DNA of 64,000 nt, taken from Hyphomicrobiaceae bacterium. GTDB taxonomy: Bacteria > Pseudomonadota > Alphaproteobacteria > Rhizobiales > Hyphomicrobiaceae. The notes below the pieces were generated by a model, which saw nothing but the letters and a program-made list of their open reading frames with translations, did no database searches and had not been told where the DNA came from. Below, piece by piece: positions 55,301 through 62,097 of this stretch; the first letter of the stretch is position 1; every line of letters starts with the position of its first letter. The stretch covers positions 129,066 to 193,065 of the forward strand of contig JAWKWE010000007.1 in the NCBI GenBank assembly GCA_041397645.1. The letters run 5' to 3'. The translations under genes were made by a program, and so were the position numbers.

Positions 55301-56684
55301 TGCCGCCATGCGCCGCCGCAGCTTCCGCGGCGGTCGGCAATGGCGTGCCGAACGGACTCATGGGGCTAGCGCCGTTGCCCATATCAGCGAGGATTGCTTG
55401 GTTCGACTTGAGGACGTTGCCATTGGCGTCTCGCAAGAACGGATCATAGGCCGCCACATCGGCGTACGAGTAGCGCAATGTGCCGTCGATCATTATGCCG
55501 CCTGAAAGTGCGGCGTCGATGTCTGCGATCGACATTGCCGAGGTGAAAAGGAAGTCCTGCTGTGCGGTAAAAGTGTAGGCTCCCGTAGCGGTCGCCTTGA
55601 TTGCGGGCGCATCGATGACGTCGAGATCGACCAGGCCGATACCCAATCGCGCCGCGTTTACGATCATGTCCGCCCAGGTGCCGAGATCGTGGGTCGCTTG
55701 TTCATAGCCCACGTCTCCCAAGCTCATATCTTCAGCGCTGGTGATCAACTTGCCAGTCGCTAAGCCATTAGCGTCGTACTGGCGCACCAGCACGTTGACC
55801 GAGACATGGCTCCCATATGTCTGGCTTTGGTCAATGAGGAGACCGGTGTTGTTGTTGAACGTCGGCGCGACACCAGCTTTCAAGACAATGTTGCCATTGA
55901 CGACTTCAAAATCGTCGTTCGGGTTGGTCAGCTTGGCCCGACTCAGCATCATCGTATTGGCAAAGGGATTCGCCGGGTTGGCGTTCTCATCATAGAGTGG
56001 GTCCGTCGGTGACAATCGGATAAGCACATACCCACCGTTCTTCGAGATGAAGTCGAGGCCGTGATCAAAGAACTGACCGAATGCGACGAAGTACTCGTTG
56101 AACGGCACGCCGCCGAGAATGCCCGGGTCGGGCAGCTTCGCAGTTGTAGCCGTTCCAACCACTGAGTTCGCCGTGTCGACCGGCTGTCCGCCGAGTGCCG
56201 CCATGGCAGCGGCTGCCGCCGGGTTGAAGGTCGGGCTGTTCGGATCGACATCAGAGCTCGATATGAGCTGAGTAATCGTGCGCGGCGATGTGCCGAGTTC
56301 GGTTGCCGTCACCGCCGTGAAGGTCGGGGTCCATGTCGGGTTAAGTGCCCCGTTCACGATCGGTTGGTTGCCCGCGGCGTCTGCAATCGCGATCCGAGTC
56401 TCGCTGCCGTAGGTGATGCCGTAGCTCGGCGCTCCTGGAGTGTCCGTATAGAACAACCGCGGGAAGTCGGTGTCGGCTTGGCCCCAGTCGCCGTTGAGGT
56501 TGTTGCCGGTCCAGGTAACCGTGCCGTCCGGGTTGTAGACGAAGCCACCAACAAGGTTGTTGTTCTGTCCGGAGACTTCTCTGACGCCAAGGGGATCAAG
56601 AGGGCTCGTCAGTTGACTATAATCCGCGCCAATATTGACCTGCTGGAGGAGGTAATTGAGGTCTGCAGACGAGAGATTGATCAT
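49344..56684 (-). CDS. Giant RTX animal-type heme peroxidase, MopA-like
   Basis: 2446 residues, no signal peptide. Residues about 180-960 form an animal heme peroxidase: distal His208 in FGQFFDHGLD, catalytic Arg488 in SGDGRVNENIGLTAVHHVF with Glu491, proximal His608 in AVFRLGHSML, and NIARGRDVGLPTLNELR at about 694-710. An EF-hand/dockerin-like DLDHDGVIGIQD is at 787-798. Then an RTX block (about 1100-1270), a jelly-roll-like region, cadherin-like repeats, two more RTX blocks (about 1940-1985 and 2260-2350) and a C-terminal T1SS signal region. MopA-type proteins oxidise Mn(II). That this one does so is inference from the architecture. First gene of the secretion operon. Confidence 0.88.
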   Translation of the reverse strand: MINLSSADLNYLLQQVNIGADYSQLTSPLDPLGVREVSGQNNNLVGGFVYNPDGTVTWTGNNLNGDWGQADTDFPRLFYTDTPGAPSYGITYGSETRIAIADAAGNQPIVNGALNPTWTPTFTAVTATELGTSPRTITQLISSSDVDPNSPTFNPAAAAAMAALGGQPVDTANSVVGTATTAKLPDPGILGGVPFNEYFVAFGQFFDHGLDFISKNGGYVLIRLSPTDPLYDENANPANPFANTMMLSRAKLTNPNDDFEVVNGNIVLKAGVAPTFNNNTGLLIDQSQTYGSHVSVNVLVRQYDANGLATGKLITSAEDMSLGDVGYEQATHDLGTWADMIVNAARLGIGLVDLDVIDAPAIKATATGAYTFTAQQDFLFTSAMSIADIDAALSGGIMIDGTLRYSYADVAAYDPFLRDANGNVLKSNQAILADMGNGASPMSPFGTPLPTAAEAAAAHGGSLNGLTAGIDYYDPALLASHYVSGDGRVNENIGLTAVHHVFHEEHNIEVEAIKTAVSAQAALLNDGSAAGIQAEADYLANWQTSPGVWDAEKVYQAARIITESEYNHIAIDQYVGGLVVLPEFVSYSSDVNMSVTLEFSQAVFRLGHSMLNEKMQVAIADAEGNAPSTASWTPTYTEVDLFDAFLNPALYGANGASNITLGLLNQQANQVDEFVTSALQQSLIGIGLDLPALNIARGRDVGLPTLNELRQQIFEGLQQNTNGTGAGIAPYVSWEDWGGHLRYPESLANFIAAYGRDNATFHLQELRVAYEAGTDVSDTAHALYAYDLDHDGVIGIQDMRQNAQAIVDAAADANDPMHEAALMFMRGTGSPVYNETTGTWDINSTGNGGDQGFWDIDLWVGGLAEQPLFDGPLGTTFTMVMADFGQKMQDGDRFYYLYRMPVGQHLGDQIIGEQFADLIMRTTGLEHIGDAFGYQSATYILDGTNHDNPYDGVIGVDDQYGINDYFNAIYESLPGSVQAFFLQNSTLASGALYSQSTAQSELLVAGSALTVTVDLADQDLAPGGIVSFVDVAVKDALTGEILAHQDNVLVDNGMHTLILDVPQVAYANNGHGITVEVDNHVSNGSVDVKNVTVTQSSGGGSANDGHIVVAGLEGNDYIVGALGDDYIYGDAGNDVLEGAQGNDHIYGGDGDDWITDYENDDFIHGGAGNDYINAGPGVLDTSHGGDGDDEVHGGDGVDEVFGDDGDDRLYGDGDTDLIMGGDGSDYMDGGDSVDEMFGGNGNDWMRGGVGDDNINGGSGNDLLEGGLGPTANDGDRLNGDTAPGALPVIEFNGDGTEGDMDIVSYENVSFKIVASLQDANANGTSSNLLDTYALDEGLVGSAQDDELTGADANGTAGNGVNNYLIGGGGNDKLTGLGDEAGASGSGTMDFIFGDSVVVDNDLYWIGDDRHLATGHGGIDTDGYLADGVTANAERKLEGANFNGDGLIKNWYGTGETRVVFEDGTLGHILGDHGTEGTSDTAVYSGNRADYLVEGIEMNGQQAVRITDLRDPTAVDENGNLINPSTDGVDILVGVEWAQFADQTLSIKLTPPELNLHALDHAGSYIENFSSTSYSQDDVGVPSTFVWDENWIEVDPGNADVQISGGRLQFDGGTDGGEMISRAIDLSGLPTGTRVTLSFDYQDDSVDAGAVVAELYNITTGTWDQIADLTAGPSGNYSYTGELIADQLGAGSAIRFRAVFDGFNSNGDNVYIDNIQFSVDQPVVPPEQNFLASFTEGDAPVAIASGPLITDDSPTMERAVIILTNAKPGDVLTENGINGDGISGNIDTSVQGQVTLTLTGQAPIAAYQAAISAVTFRNTSISPDETPRIIEVTVFDGLAYSNIATTTIDVTNVPTPPQASNDSVYSNASSFSVPTWALLANDFSEGGLSVTNVTANGSSFSAILNGLNVDVTKTTNSNRSFTYTATDLGGSDTANASVTIDSTGTFSGGGGNDIMIGDGGNSTIDAGTGDDIVLAGAGDDTIVWNVSNPFFIFPEQTDGHDFVDGGTNGPAGDRFVVNGNNTSETFRIFARAAWAAVIGNSLSQLNANTEIVITRNGTDINSVIAELDNIEEITVNTNGITVPGNDPNGGTTTTTIGADTVEIIGDFNTTSLNFNTITVNGSQGDETVDISSLSSEHRVVFNGNGGNDHFVGQLRPQDVIADAITKDYLLPPGSQSGGEDYDDDSNDLADNDDATNNAGSTGGNGSVDPNAAVTTTQEAGTSTTPSLQADRNVVTGDGMTLEGTANGDIIIGTDAAKVILAGAGSDIVSTTDTAAIVLGGDGDDIIETGAGNDKVFGEAGSDVINSGDGDDMVWGGQGEDEVHAGAGDDRVEGGEGADLLFGGSGNDLFVFRTAADANGDTIGDFQAGDRVDLHFMDADATADGNSAFQLAAGSAFTGAGELIVQYDANDDTTVISGNTDTNLETAEFEITLTGNHENELRQGGLGL
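49640..49920 (-). repeat. C-terminal RTX repeats of the giant peroxidase
   Basis: Direct repeats coding for GGDGDDIIETGAGND-type nonapeptides just ahead of the C-terminal secretion region; bounds approximate. Confidence 0.85.
52880..53380 (-). repeat. Main RTX repeat array of the giant peroxidase
   Basis: Many tandem GDxGNDxI/L nonapeptides, for example YGDAGNDVLEGAQGNDHIYG and GGNGNDWMRGGVGDDNINGG. The DNA repeats explain the short frames seen on other strands. Confidence 0.9.
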
Positions 56685-57712
56685 GACAATCTTCCTTTAC
56701 TCATAGAACAAAACGCCATTGGCAGCCCTTGGCAGGGGCCCCGCTTTTCTCGTTGAATTGGATTGATGTCGAATTCTGATAGAATGGTCGATTCAGCCCA
56801 GATCAAAAACTGGCCGAATAACCCAATTCCGAATCTGATAGTTAGAAGCCGCGACAAACATGCCAATTGATCCGGCGGAAGAGGCGAATAATATTGGGAG
56901 AGAAAAAACGGCAACTCGCACACTCCCGCGACGCTGAAATTGCGCTAAAATCGGCCGCAAACCAGCTCACTCCGTCAATGCTGTATATTGACGACAGACA
57001 TATATTCTCAGCGCCGCATTCAATTCGAACTGCGACGAATTGCAATTTCGGCATTCGCGCCTTTTCATGAACTAAATTTGTTTGGCGCGTTTTAAAAATG
57101 AAGAATAAAAATTACAGCAAGTCAATCGCCGGTTTTAATGGGCGAACAACGGTTAATTACGTCAACGTAATATACTGATGTTCAAATGACAAAGACGTCA
57201 TGCTTATTATGCGCGTGATTTGTCGCCTCTGCATTTGCGTCGAACCAGGACATGGCGCACCATTTCAACGGCTTGAGCTAAGCCGCGCCACAATTGGGAT
57301 TGGGCGCCGACGCCCGAATTTGGCGCGGAGTTAAGGATAATTCCGTATCAATATTTTTTTTAAAATTGGCAGGTCTCAGGGGCGGCCGAAGCCATTGAAT
57401 GATATCCTTCCCCTGGCTCAACGATGCGCACCTGATCTGAAATCCAGAATACGGCCGCCAATCGAAACCGCCAGCGCCGAAGATCAGACCATCGACGCTC
57501 CTGCGTCGGCCGTCGCAGAGGATGACAAACCTGCCCAAAGAATGCTGCCGGTCATTGAAGCCTGACCATCCGCACCCAACTCCAAACTGCTCAAAAAGCA
57601 TCCGACGATCGTTTCAGATCGGAAGAAACAATGCTGGCGCTGCAATCTCTTACGAGTGGTGTAGCCTTTAGATGGTCCGCACGGATGACTCCCAACCGCG
57701 AACAGCCGAAAA
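56685..57712. promoter_or_regulatory. AT-rich upstream region of the secretion operon
   Basis: About 1 kb without a supported gene and clearly richer in A and T than the neighbours from about 56700 to 57250. It should hold the promoter of the peroxidase operon. A strong palindrome, ATTACGT-CA-ACGTAAT (57156-57171), is near its far end, and GACGTC is at about 57191. A weak open frame at 57278-57601 (minus) has no recognisable features. Confidence 0.5.
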
Positions 57713-57750
57713 GCAAAAAGCCTGAACCCCGAAAATTACGGAGCTCAGGC
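57713..57750 (-). terminator. Terminator after lipoprotein B
   Basis: On the minus strand GCCTGA...TCAGGC (stem 57720-57725 with 57745-57750, plus inner pairs) is followed by TTTTT from the A-run at 57715-57719. It lies about 50 bases after the lipoprotein stop. Confidence 0.85.
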
Positions 57751-57800
57751 AATCTGAGACACAATCAAGGATCGTGAATTTAGGCGCAGTAAGTAGATGT

Positions 57801-57929
57801 TTACTGAGCGGAGTGCTCAACAGCAGGAGCAGCACCGAGTTTCATGGGAACAGGAGCTGCTTCCTCACGGCGGCAAGCGCCCAGTGCAACAGCGGCTACC
57901 AGTACCGTCAAAGTAATCATCGATCGCAT
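57801..57929 (-). CDS. 42-residue lipoprotein, paralogue B
   Basis: MRSMITLTVLVAAVALGACR, lipobox LGAC, then REEAAPVPMKLGAAPAVEHS and a short end. Alignment with the gene at 43609 is gap-free over the first 22 residues and shares PMKLGAA. ATG 57929 follows GGGGATAAACA; the terminator is close behind. The pair flanks the secretion operon, inverted relative to each other. Confidence 0.75.
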   Translation of the reverse strand: MRSMITLTVLVAAVALGACRREEAAPVPMKLGAAPAVEHSAQ

Positions 57930-58339
57930 TGTTTATCCCCCAAAAGAATCATCATCGATAGTTTGATAATAACGAAATTGAATTTGCGAAGACATGGACG
58001 GGATCGATGAGGTTCAAATTTACATCTGCGGTTGCTAGGCAGACACAGGTCCAGCCAGCGGGCGAAGGGCGAACAAGGCACTCTCCCTATCAGGGAGGGA
58101 TCGTCATTCCGATGGGTATCGATTTAGTTATTCTGGCGGTTTAGATGGGTAACCCATGAAGCCAAAACAGAGTTGGTCCATCTGAAGAATTTTTGGGCCG
58201 CCTTGGAAAGGGTGAAGGCACGCCGTCGTGCATTAAAGCACGTCAACACGGTTTGCTTCGTGGGAACTCAGGGTCATGGTGCGCCGTTTAGAACGAGCTG
58301 TTACCAACCTTTGCAAAACCACCGCCGGAGAAGCAAGCC
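57930..58339. other. Intergenic stretch with an operator-like repeat
   Basis: No supported gene. CTCCCT-ATC-AGGGAG (58083-58097) is a perfect 6-base inverted repeat. Upstream of the PRC-barrel gene by about 240 bases and of lipoprotein B by about 150. Confidence 0.4.
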
Positions 58340-58675
58340 ATGCCGATACAGCCACCTCATAGTGACGTCATCCGAGCATCACGGGTTATCGGGGCGAGTG
58401 TCCATGTCCAAGGCGGTGACCGTTTCGGTCGCATCTCGGACATCGTGCTCAATAAGCTTGATGATATCATTCAGTTTGTCATCGTTGCTCGCGACGGAGC
58501 GCTGACCGCAACTGACAATTTTTACTCAGTCCATTGGTCGGATCTGAATTTCGACGAAGATGTTGGAGGGTACGTTCTTCCCTTTGACAGTGATGGCCTG
58601 GAAAAAAGTCTCGCTGACTCATCCGTTCAGCAGCTCATCGATGAGGAATCGTCTCCAACAAAGATTCAGGTTTAA
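58340..58675 (+). CDS. PRC-barrel domain protein
   Basis: 111 residues. RASRVIGASVHVQGGDRFGRISDIVLNKLDDIIQFVIVA is a PRC-barrel, and FYSVHWSDLNFDEDVGGYVLPFD completes it. GGAGAAG lies nine bases before ATG 58340. The family occurs in ribosome maturation (RimM), photosynthetic reaction centre H subunits and stress proteins; role here unknown. Confidence 0.82.
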   Translation: MPIQPPHSDVIRASRVIGASVHVQGGDRFGRISDIVLNKLDDIIQFVIVARDGALTATDNFYSVHWSDLNFDEDVGGYVLPFDSDGLEKSLADSSVQQLIDEESSPTKIQV

Positions 58676-59084
58676 TGTCCGCCCTTCGTCGCTGTGCCAT
58701 GTACCATCCGACAGTTTGTTCAGCGCGACCTGTCAGGCGAAATGTCGCGAGCAGATTAAACGTCGTCACACCCTTCACTGAGCGCCTATGCTGGCCTCTC
58801 ATCCATTCGTTGAGTGGCGCTATCGCTCGGCGTGTAGAAAACGCCCCGAGCCGGGCGATAACGACGCCACTGACGTCGACGCGTAGAAGCTCGTCTCAGA
58901 TTTGATCTGATCCTTCAGCGGCTTGGCATGCGCGGCAATTTGAAAGTGCGATTTCTACAAGTCTCACCAGCTTGATAGGCGGCAAAGTTGATACTATTTC
59001 TTACACCGCGTTGAGTACCCCCTTCAACGCGCGTTAGGTGGCAGCCCCTGTTGGGCTGCTCCCAGAAAAAGGGATGGATGTATC
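58676..59084. promoter_or_regulatory. Leader of the lanmodulin-like gene with two hairpins
   Basis: No gene supported. Close to the next ATG are two inverted repeats: CGCGTTGA (59007-59014) with TCAACGCG (59024-59031), and GCAGCCC (59041-59047) with GGGCTGC (59053-59059). Both fall within 80 bases of ATG 59085, so they could be a leader-RNA fold or operator. Confidence 0.5.
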
Positions 59085-59501
59085 ATGAGACCGAGATCCA
59101 AGTTTCCAATGATAATTGCCGTATGTGCAGCGATGCTCAGTGGGAGCGCTATGACGACTGCTGCATTGGCGCTTTCGCCCTCGAAGGTGATCGCCGCGCA
59201 CGATCCTGACAAGGATGGCTCGCTCGACCGCCGGGAAGTCATCCGTGCAGCGATCGACAAGTTCAAGCTGCTCGATCACGATCATGATGGCTCGTTAGAC
59301 CAAGCCGAGCTTTCGGGCGTACTCAATTCGCATCATCTCGCGGCGCTGGAACACCATAGGAATGGCACGCTGAGGCTCGGCGGATATCTACGGTTGGTGA
59401 AGCGCACGTTCAGGTATGTCAACACCGATCACGACCGAACGCTCGAAGCCGCTGAACTCGATACACCAGCAGGCCGTTTCTTGATGCATCTGATCTACTA
59501 A
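59085..59501 (+). CDS. Lanmodulin-like periplasmic EF-hand protein with two degraded loops
   Basis: 138 residues. Signal peptide to about residue 30 (IIAVCAAMLSGSAMTTAALA). Four EF loops begin at residues 40, 64, 89 and 113, spacing 24/25/24 as in lanmodulin from memory. Loop 1 DPDKDGSLDRRE has the Pro at position 2 and acidic residues at 1, 3, 5, 9 and 12 that mark lanmodulin. Loop 2 DHDHDGSLDQAE keeps the acids but not the Pro. Loop 3 EHHRNGTLRLGG has lost nearly all ligands; loop 4 NTDHDRTLEAAE is partial. The end, ELDTPAGRFLMHLI, matches lanmodulin's ELASPAG...LIR. Two metal sites are likely; lanthanide selectivity untested. Confidence 0.85.
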   Translation: MRPRSKFPMIIAVCAAMLSGSAMTTAALALSPSKVIAAHDPDKDGSLDRREVIRAAIDKFKLLDHDHDGSLDQAELSGVLNSHHLAALEHHRNGTLRLGGYLRLVKRTFRYVNTDHDRTLEAAELDTPAGRFLMHLIY

Positions 59502-59570
59502 TCAGCGAATATAGCGGGTCGTTGTGGCCCTCTTTATGTTTGCCGCTAGAGGCAACGACACGACTATAAA

Positions 59571-59612
59571 AAATAAAAGGTGAGCCTGAAGCCTGTAACT
59601 TCAGGGCTCACC
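59571..59612 (-). terminator. Hairpin with minus-strand T-run
   Basis: GGTGAGCCTGAAG (59579-59591) pairs with CTTCAGGGCTCACC (59599-59612) with one bulge. The A-run at about 59568-59578 is a T-run on the minus strand. It may be bidirectional and end the lanmodulin-like transcript. No clear minus-strand gene lies upstream. Confidence 0.7.
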
Positions 59613-60400
59613 CGCTGCTCAATGGCGGCACGGGGGTGACGCCAAGGATCGCCATAACGGCACGAGGGCGGTGCCCAGGGATCGAAGAGCAGCACTCGCA
59701 TTTAGCAAGTTATACTCAAAAATTCCAGATCCCTGAATTGTGGTCGCAAGGCTAATGCTCCATGCAGAATTCCCGCACCACCCAGCGTTATATCGAGGCT
59801 GATGTGGACGCACAAAAACGCGTCGTCGTACAATTATGATCCTGGGGCGTGAGGTCGAAGCGCCAGCAGCGGCATCATCAGTGGGCCCAAGTGCGCGAGA
59901 GTTGGCTCCGACCCTTGCCAATAAGCGATCGCATCGGACCCATCGCTATCGCATCTCGATAACTGCGCAGGTCCCGCTCGTCCATGGCATGCTTTACTCG
60001 CTGACCCGCTTCCGCTTTCATCGTTATCTTGGGACCGAGGACCACTGTCGAACCCAGCCCAGCATAGACATAATTCTCTCCAAAGGCCTTGCTCAGCGCC
60101 TCAAAGGAGGCTCACCTGTACAGTGGGTTGGGGCAATGAAATCTACGTTCCAAGTGTTGCGAAGAGAATTCGCAATAGAATACGGCGAACGCTCGCAGCG
60201 CTGCGTGAGCTTCTGAACCAATAACGGCGGCCCCTTGCGAAGCCGCCGTCTAATATCTCACAAAACCTGAACAACAGTCTTCCAGACCGCAATCGGATGC
60301 GGGCGGGAGAACGTGAAACTACGTCACGAGCACCCCAGCAAAATGCTCGACCGGCCTTGCCAAGTACATCCGTAGCCAAGGCCAAGCGACCTTTGCGCGA
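59613..60400. other. Long stretch without a recognisable gene
   Basis: Several short frames occur but none has a signal, domain or good ribosome site. A CGGCGGC (60225-60231) / GCCGCCG (60242-60248) hairpin could end the cold-shock transcript, about 150 bases downstream of it. Confidence 0.5.
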
Positions 60401-60610
60401 TTACTTCGCGCGAAGGTTCTGCGCAGACGACTTGCCTCTGCGGCTATCGGCGACGACGTCGAAAGAAAGCTTCTGCCCTTCGGACAGCGTCGTCATACCT
60501 GCTTGTTCAACAGCACTAATGTGCACGAAGACATCGCTCCCGCCGTTCTCGGGCTCGATGAAGCCAAAGCCCTTTTGAGCGTTAAACCACTTCACAACAC
60601 CTGAATTCAT
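60401..60610 (-). CDS. Cold-shock protein (CspA family)
   Basis: 69 residues from ATG 60610 (MNSGVVKWFNAQKGFGFIEP), with RNP1 KGFGFIEP and RNP2 VFVHISAVE, and the ending KSSAQNLRAK. AAGGA lies about nine bases before. The ORF extends to 60652 but the family always starts at this point. RNA chaperone; single-stranded nucleic acid binding. Confidence 0.93.
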   Translation of the reverse strand: MNSGVVKWFNAQKGFGFIEPENGGSDVFVHISAVEQAGMTTLSEGQKLSFDVVADSRRGKSSAQNLRAK

Positions 60611-61285
60611 AGAACCATTTCCTTTGTAATAGGCACCTTGAAGCCACGCCATTGGCGCAGCTTAGTTTTTCGAATTTGTTTGGAAGGTCGTCAGTCAGGC
60701 GCGTTGTTCGCTGCAAGGCCAAGTCGTTCAGCCGAAACTCGATGGAGTCCATATGCGCGCAAAACCCGTAAACCGCAAGAGCAAAGCTCGCTAAAAAGTG
60801 AGCCCCGCACCCGGTAACGCTTCAGCTTGGACGATCCGCCTCAGGGTCACTGGATCGACGGCTGCATCGAAATTTACGGAACGCTCGAAGACCTCAATTC
60901 CAATGCTGTATCCTTTTAGCCGTTGTCCCCGACCATCCAGCGTTTCTGTTACGATGTATTGAAGAAATCGCTGGCGACGGGTCGACGTCTTGAAAACGCC
61001 GCTGCTCTAGATGCGGTTGAGCTGCGAGAAGACGGCCTCTCGCGATGTATCGGTCCATTGTTCCGGCGCTGTCCCTGACATGCGCCCGCTCCAAATTCTC
61101 AAACAATATCAAATGTAGGACGCGGTGGTTACGTCGTACGGGCTACCGTTACATACTTGGGTATGCAGGCCCCGTTGTGCCTTTCGTAGCACGGATGTTG
61201 GCGACGGAAGATCATAACTTTGCGCCGGAGACCTCCGATCGCCAGCGCTCCGCAAATAGGGAAATCAAGCGACTGGAGACCTGCC
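60611..61285. other. Region between the cold-shock gene and the next secreted protein
   Basis: No supported gene. The first part is the promoter and 5' leader of the cold-shock gene. A 13-codon frame near 60752 coding a basic peptide is too short to support. Confidence 0.5.
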
Positions 61286-61761
61286 ATGACGAACAACTTC
61301 GCAAGATTACTCGCATCAACGCTCCTCATCGTTTCGATGGGTTCTGGGGCGATCGCCGGAACTAGCAGCAAGGAGGCTGGCGTACTCGTCTGTGTGACCG
61401 ATAAGTGGGACGAGAAAGAACCGGAGAAGGGTCACAAACTCGTAGACATGACTGCGCGCTGCGTTGCCATGCCAGACGATCCCGCAGGGCTGCGCTACTC
61501 CGAGGAATGCGCTGGAAAGTACGAGTTCATGCCTGACGGAACATTCAAGGCCAGTGGCAGCTGCACGTATGCGCTGAAGAACGGCGACAAGATCTTCGAC
61601 ACATTCGAGGAGGGCTCTCACCTCAAAGAATCAAATTACAAGATCACCGGCGGGACGGGCGCGTATCAGAATGCGAGCGGTGGCGGCACCTCTACTCCTG
61701 CGATATTCTTACAGATACCCTCTGTGGCGGCCGCTACAAAGGCACGGTTCAGACACCGTAA
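61286..61761 (+). pseudogene. Secreted Cys-containing protein, frameshifted near its C-terminus
   Basis: ATG 61286 after GGAG; signal peptide ARLLASTLLIVSMGSGAIAG; a beta-rich mature domain with CVTDKWDEKEPEKGHK, ARCVAMPDD, EECAGKYEFMPDGTFK and KITGGTGAYQNASGGGT. After that the frame turns to unlikely sequence. Two bases out of frame the text DILTDTLCGGRYKGTVQTP ends at TAA 61761 and completes the domain. The site is ACCTCTACTCC near 61688-61698: removing CT gives ACCTACTCC. Either a real disruption or an assembly or sequencing error. Family unnamed. Confidence 0.65.
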
Positions 61762-62097
61762 CGAAAGAGGCGGGGGAAGCGCACCCCCGCCTAGACTTTT
61801 GCGCCTAATGTTGATGTCCGCTCGGGGTCAACAGCACGCTTCAAGAGCATGTCGCGATGTCGTCGGCTCTCACCCAACAAACAGACATAGTGAGCTTTTT
61901 GTCCGCTTACTCCCTGAAAGCCGTCGGACTTGATGTTCTGCGTGAACGGGTGCTCAGGGCCATAATCGGACTCTTCCCAGCTTGTGGTTGAGCTGAGCAC
62001 GAACTACGGTTCGATTGCCCGCGGATCCCTCGCATACAAACTTGAGCGCATGCCGCGCCTACTGAAATGTGAGTGCAAGGTACTATAGGAGATATCG
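61762..62097. other. Intergenic stretch before the DUF1254 gene
   Basis: No supported gene or clear regulatory repeat. It should contain the promoter of the next gene; TAGGAG is close to its ATG. Confidence 0.5.

Noticed and set aside
57278..57601. 107-codon minus-strand frame in the AT-rich gap
   Set aside because: No features and unusual composition; left as intergenic.
59600..59720. A 40-codon minus-strand frame starting near 59703 with DPWAPPSCRYGDPW
   Set aside because: It runs into the terminator hairpin and has no ribosome site.
60752..60793. 13-codon basic peptide near the cold-shock gene
   Set aside because: Too short and unsupported.
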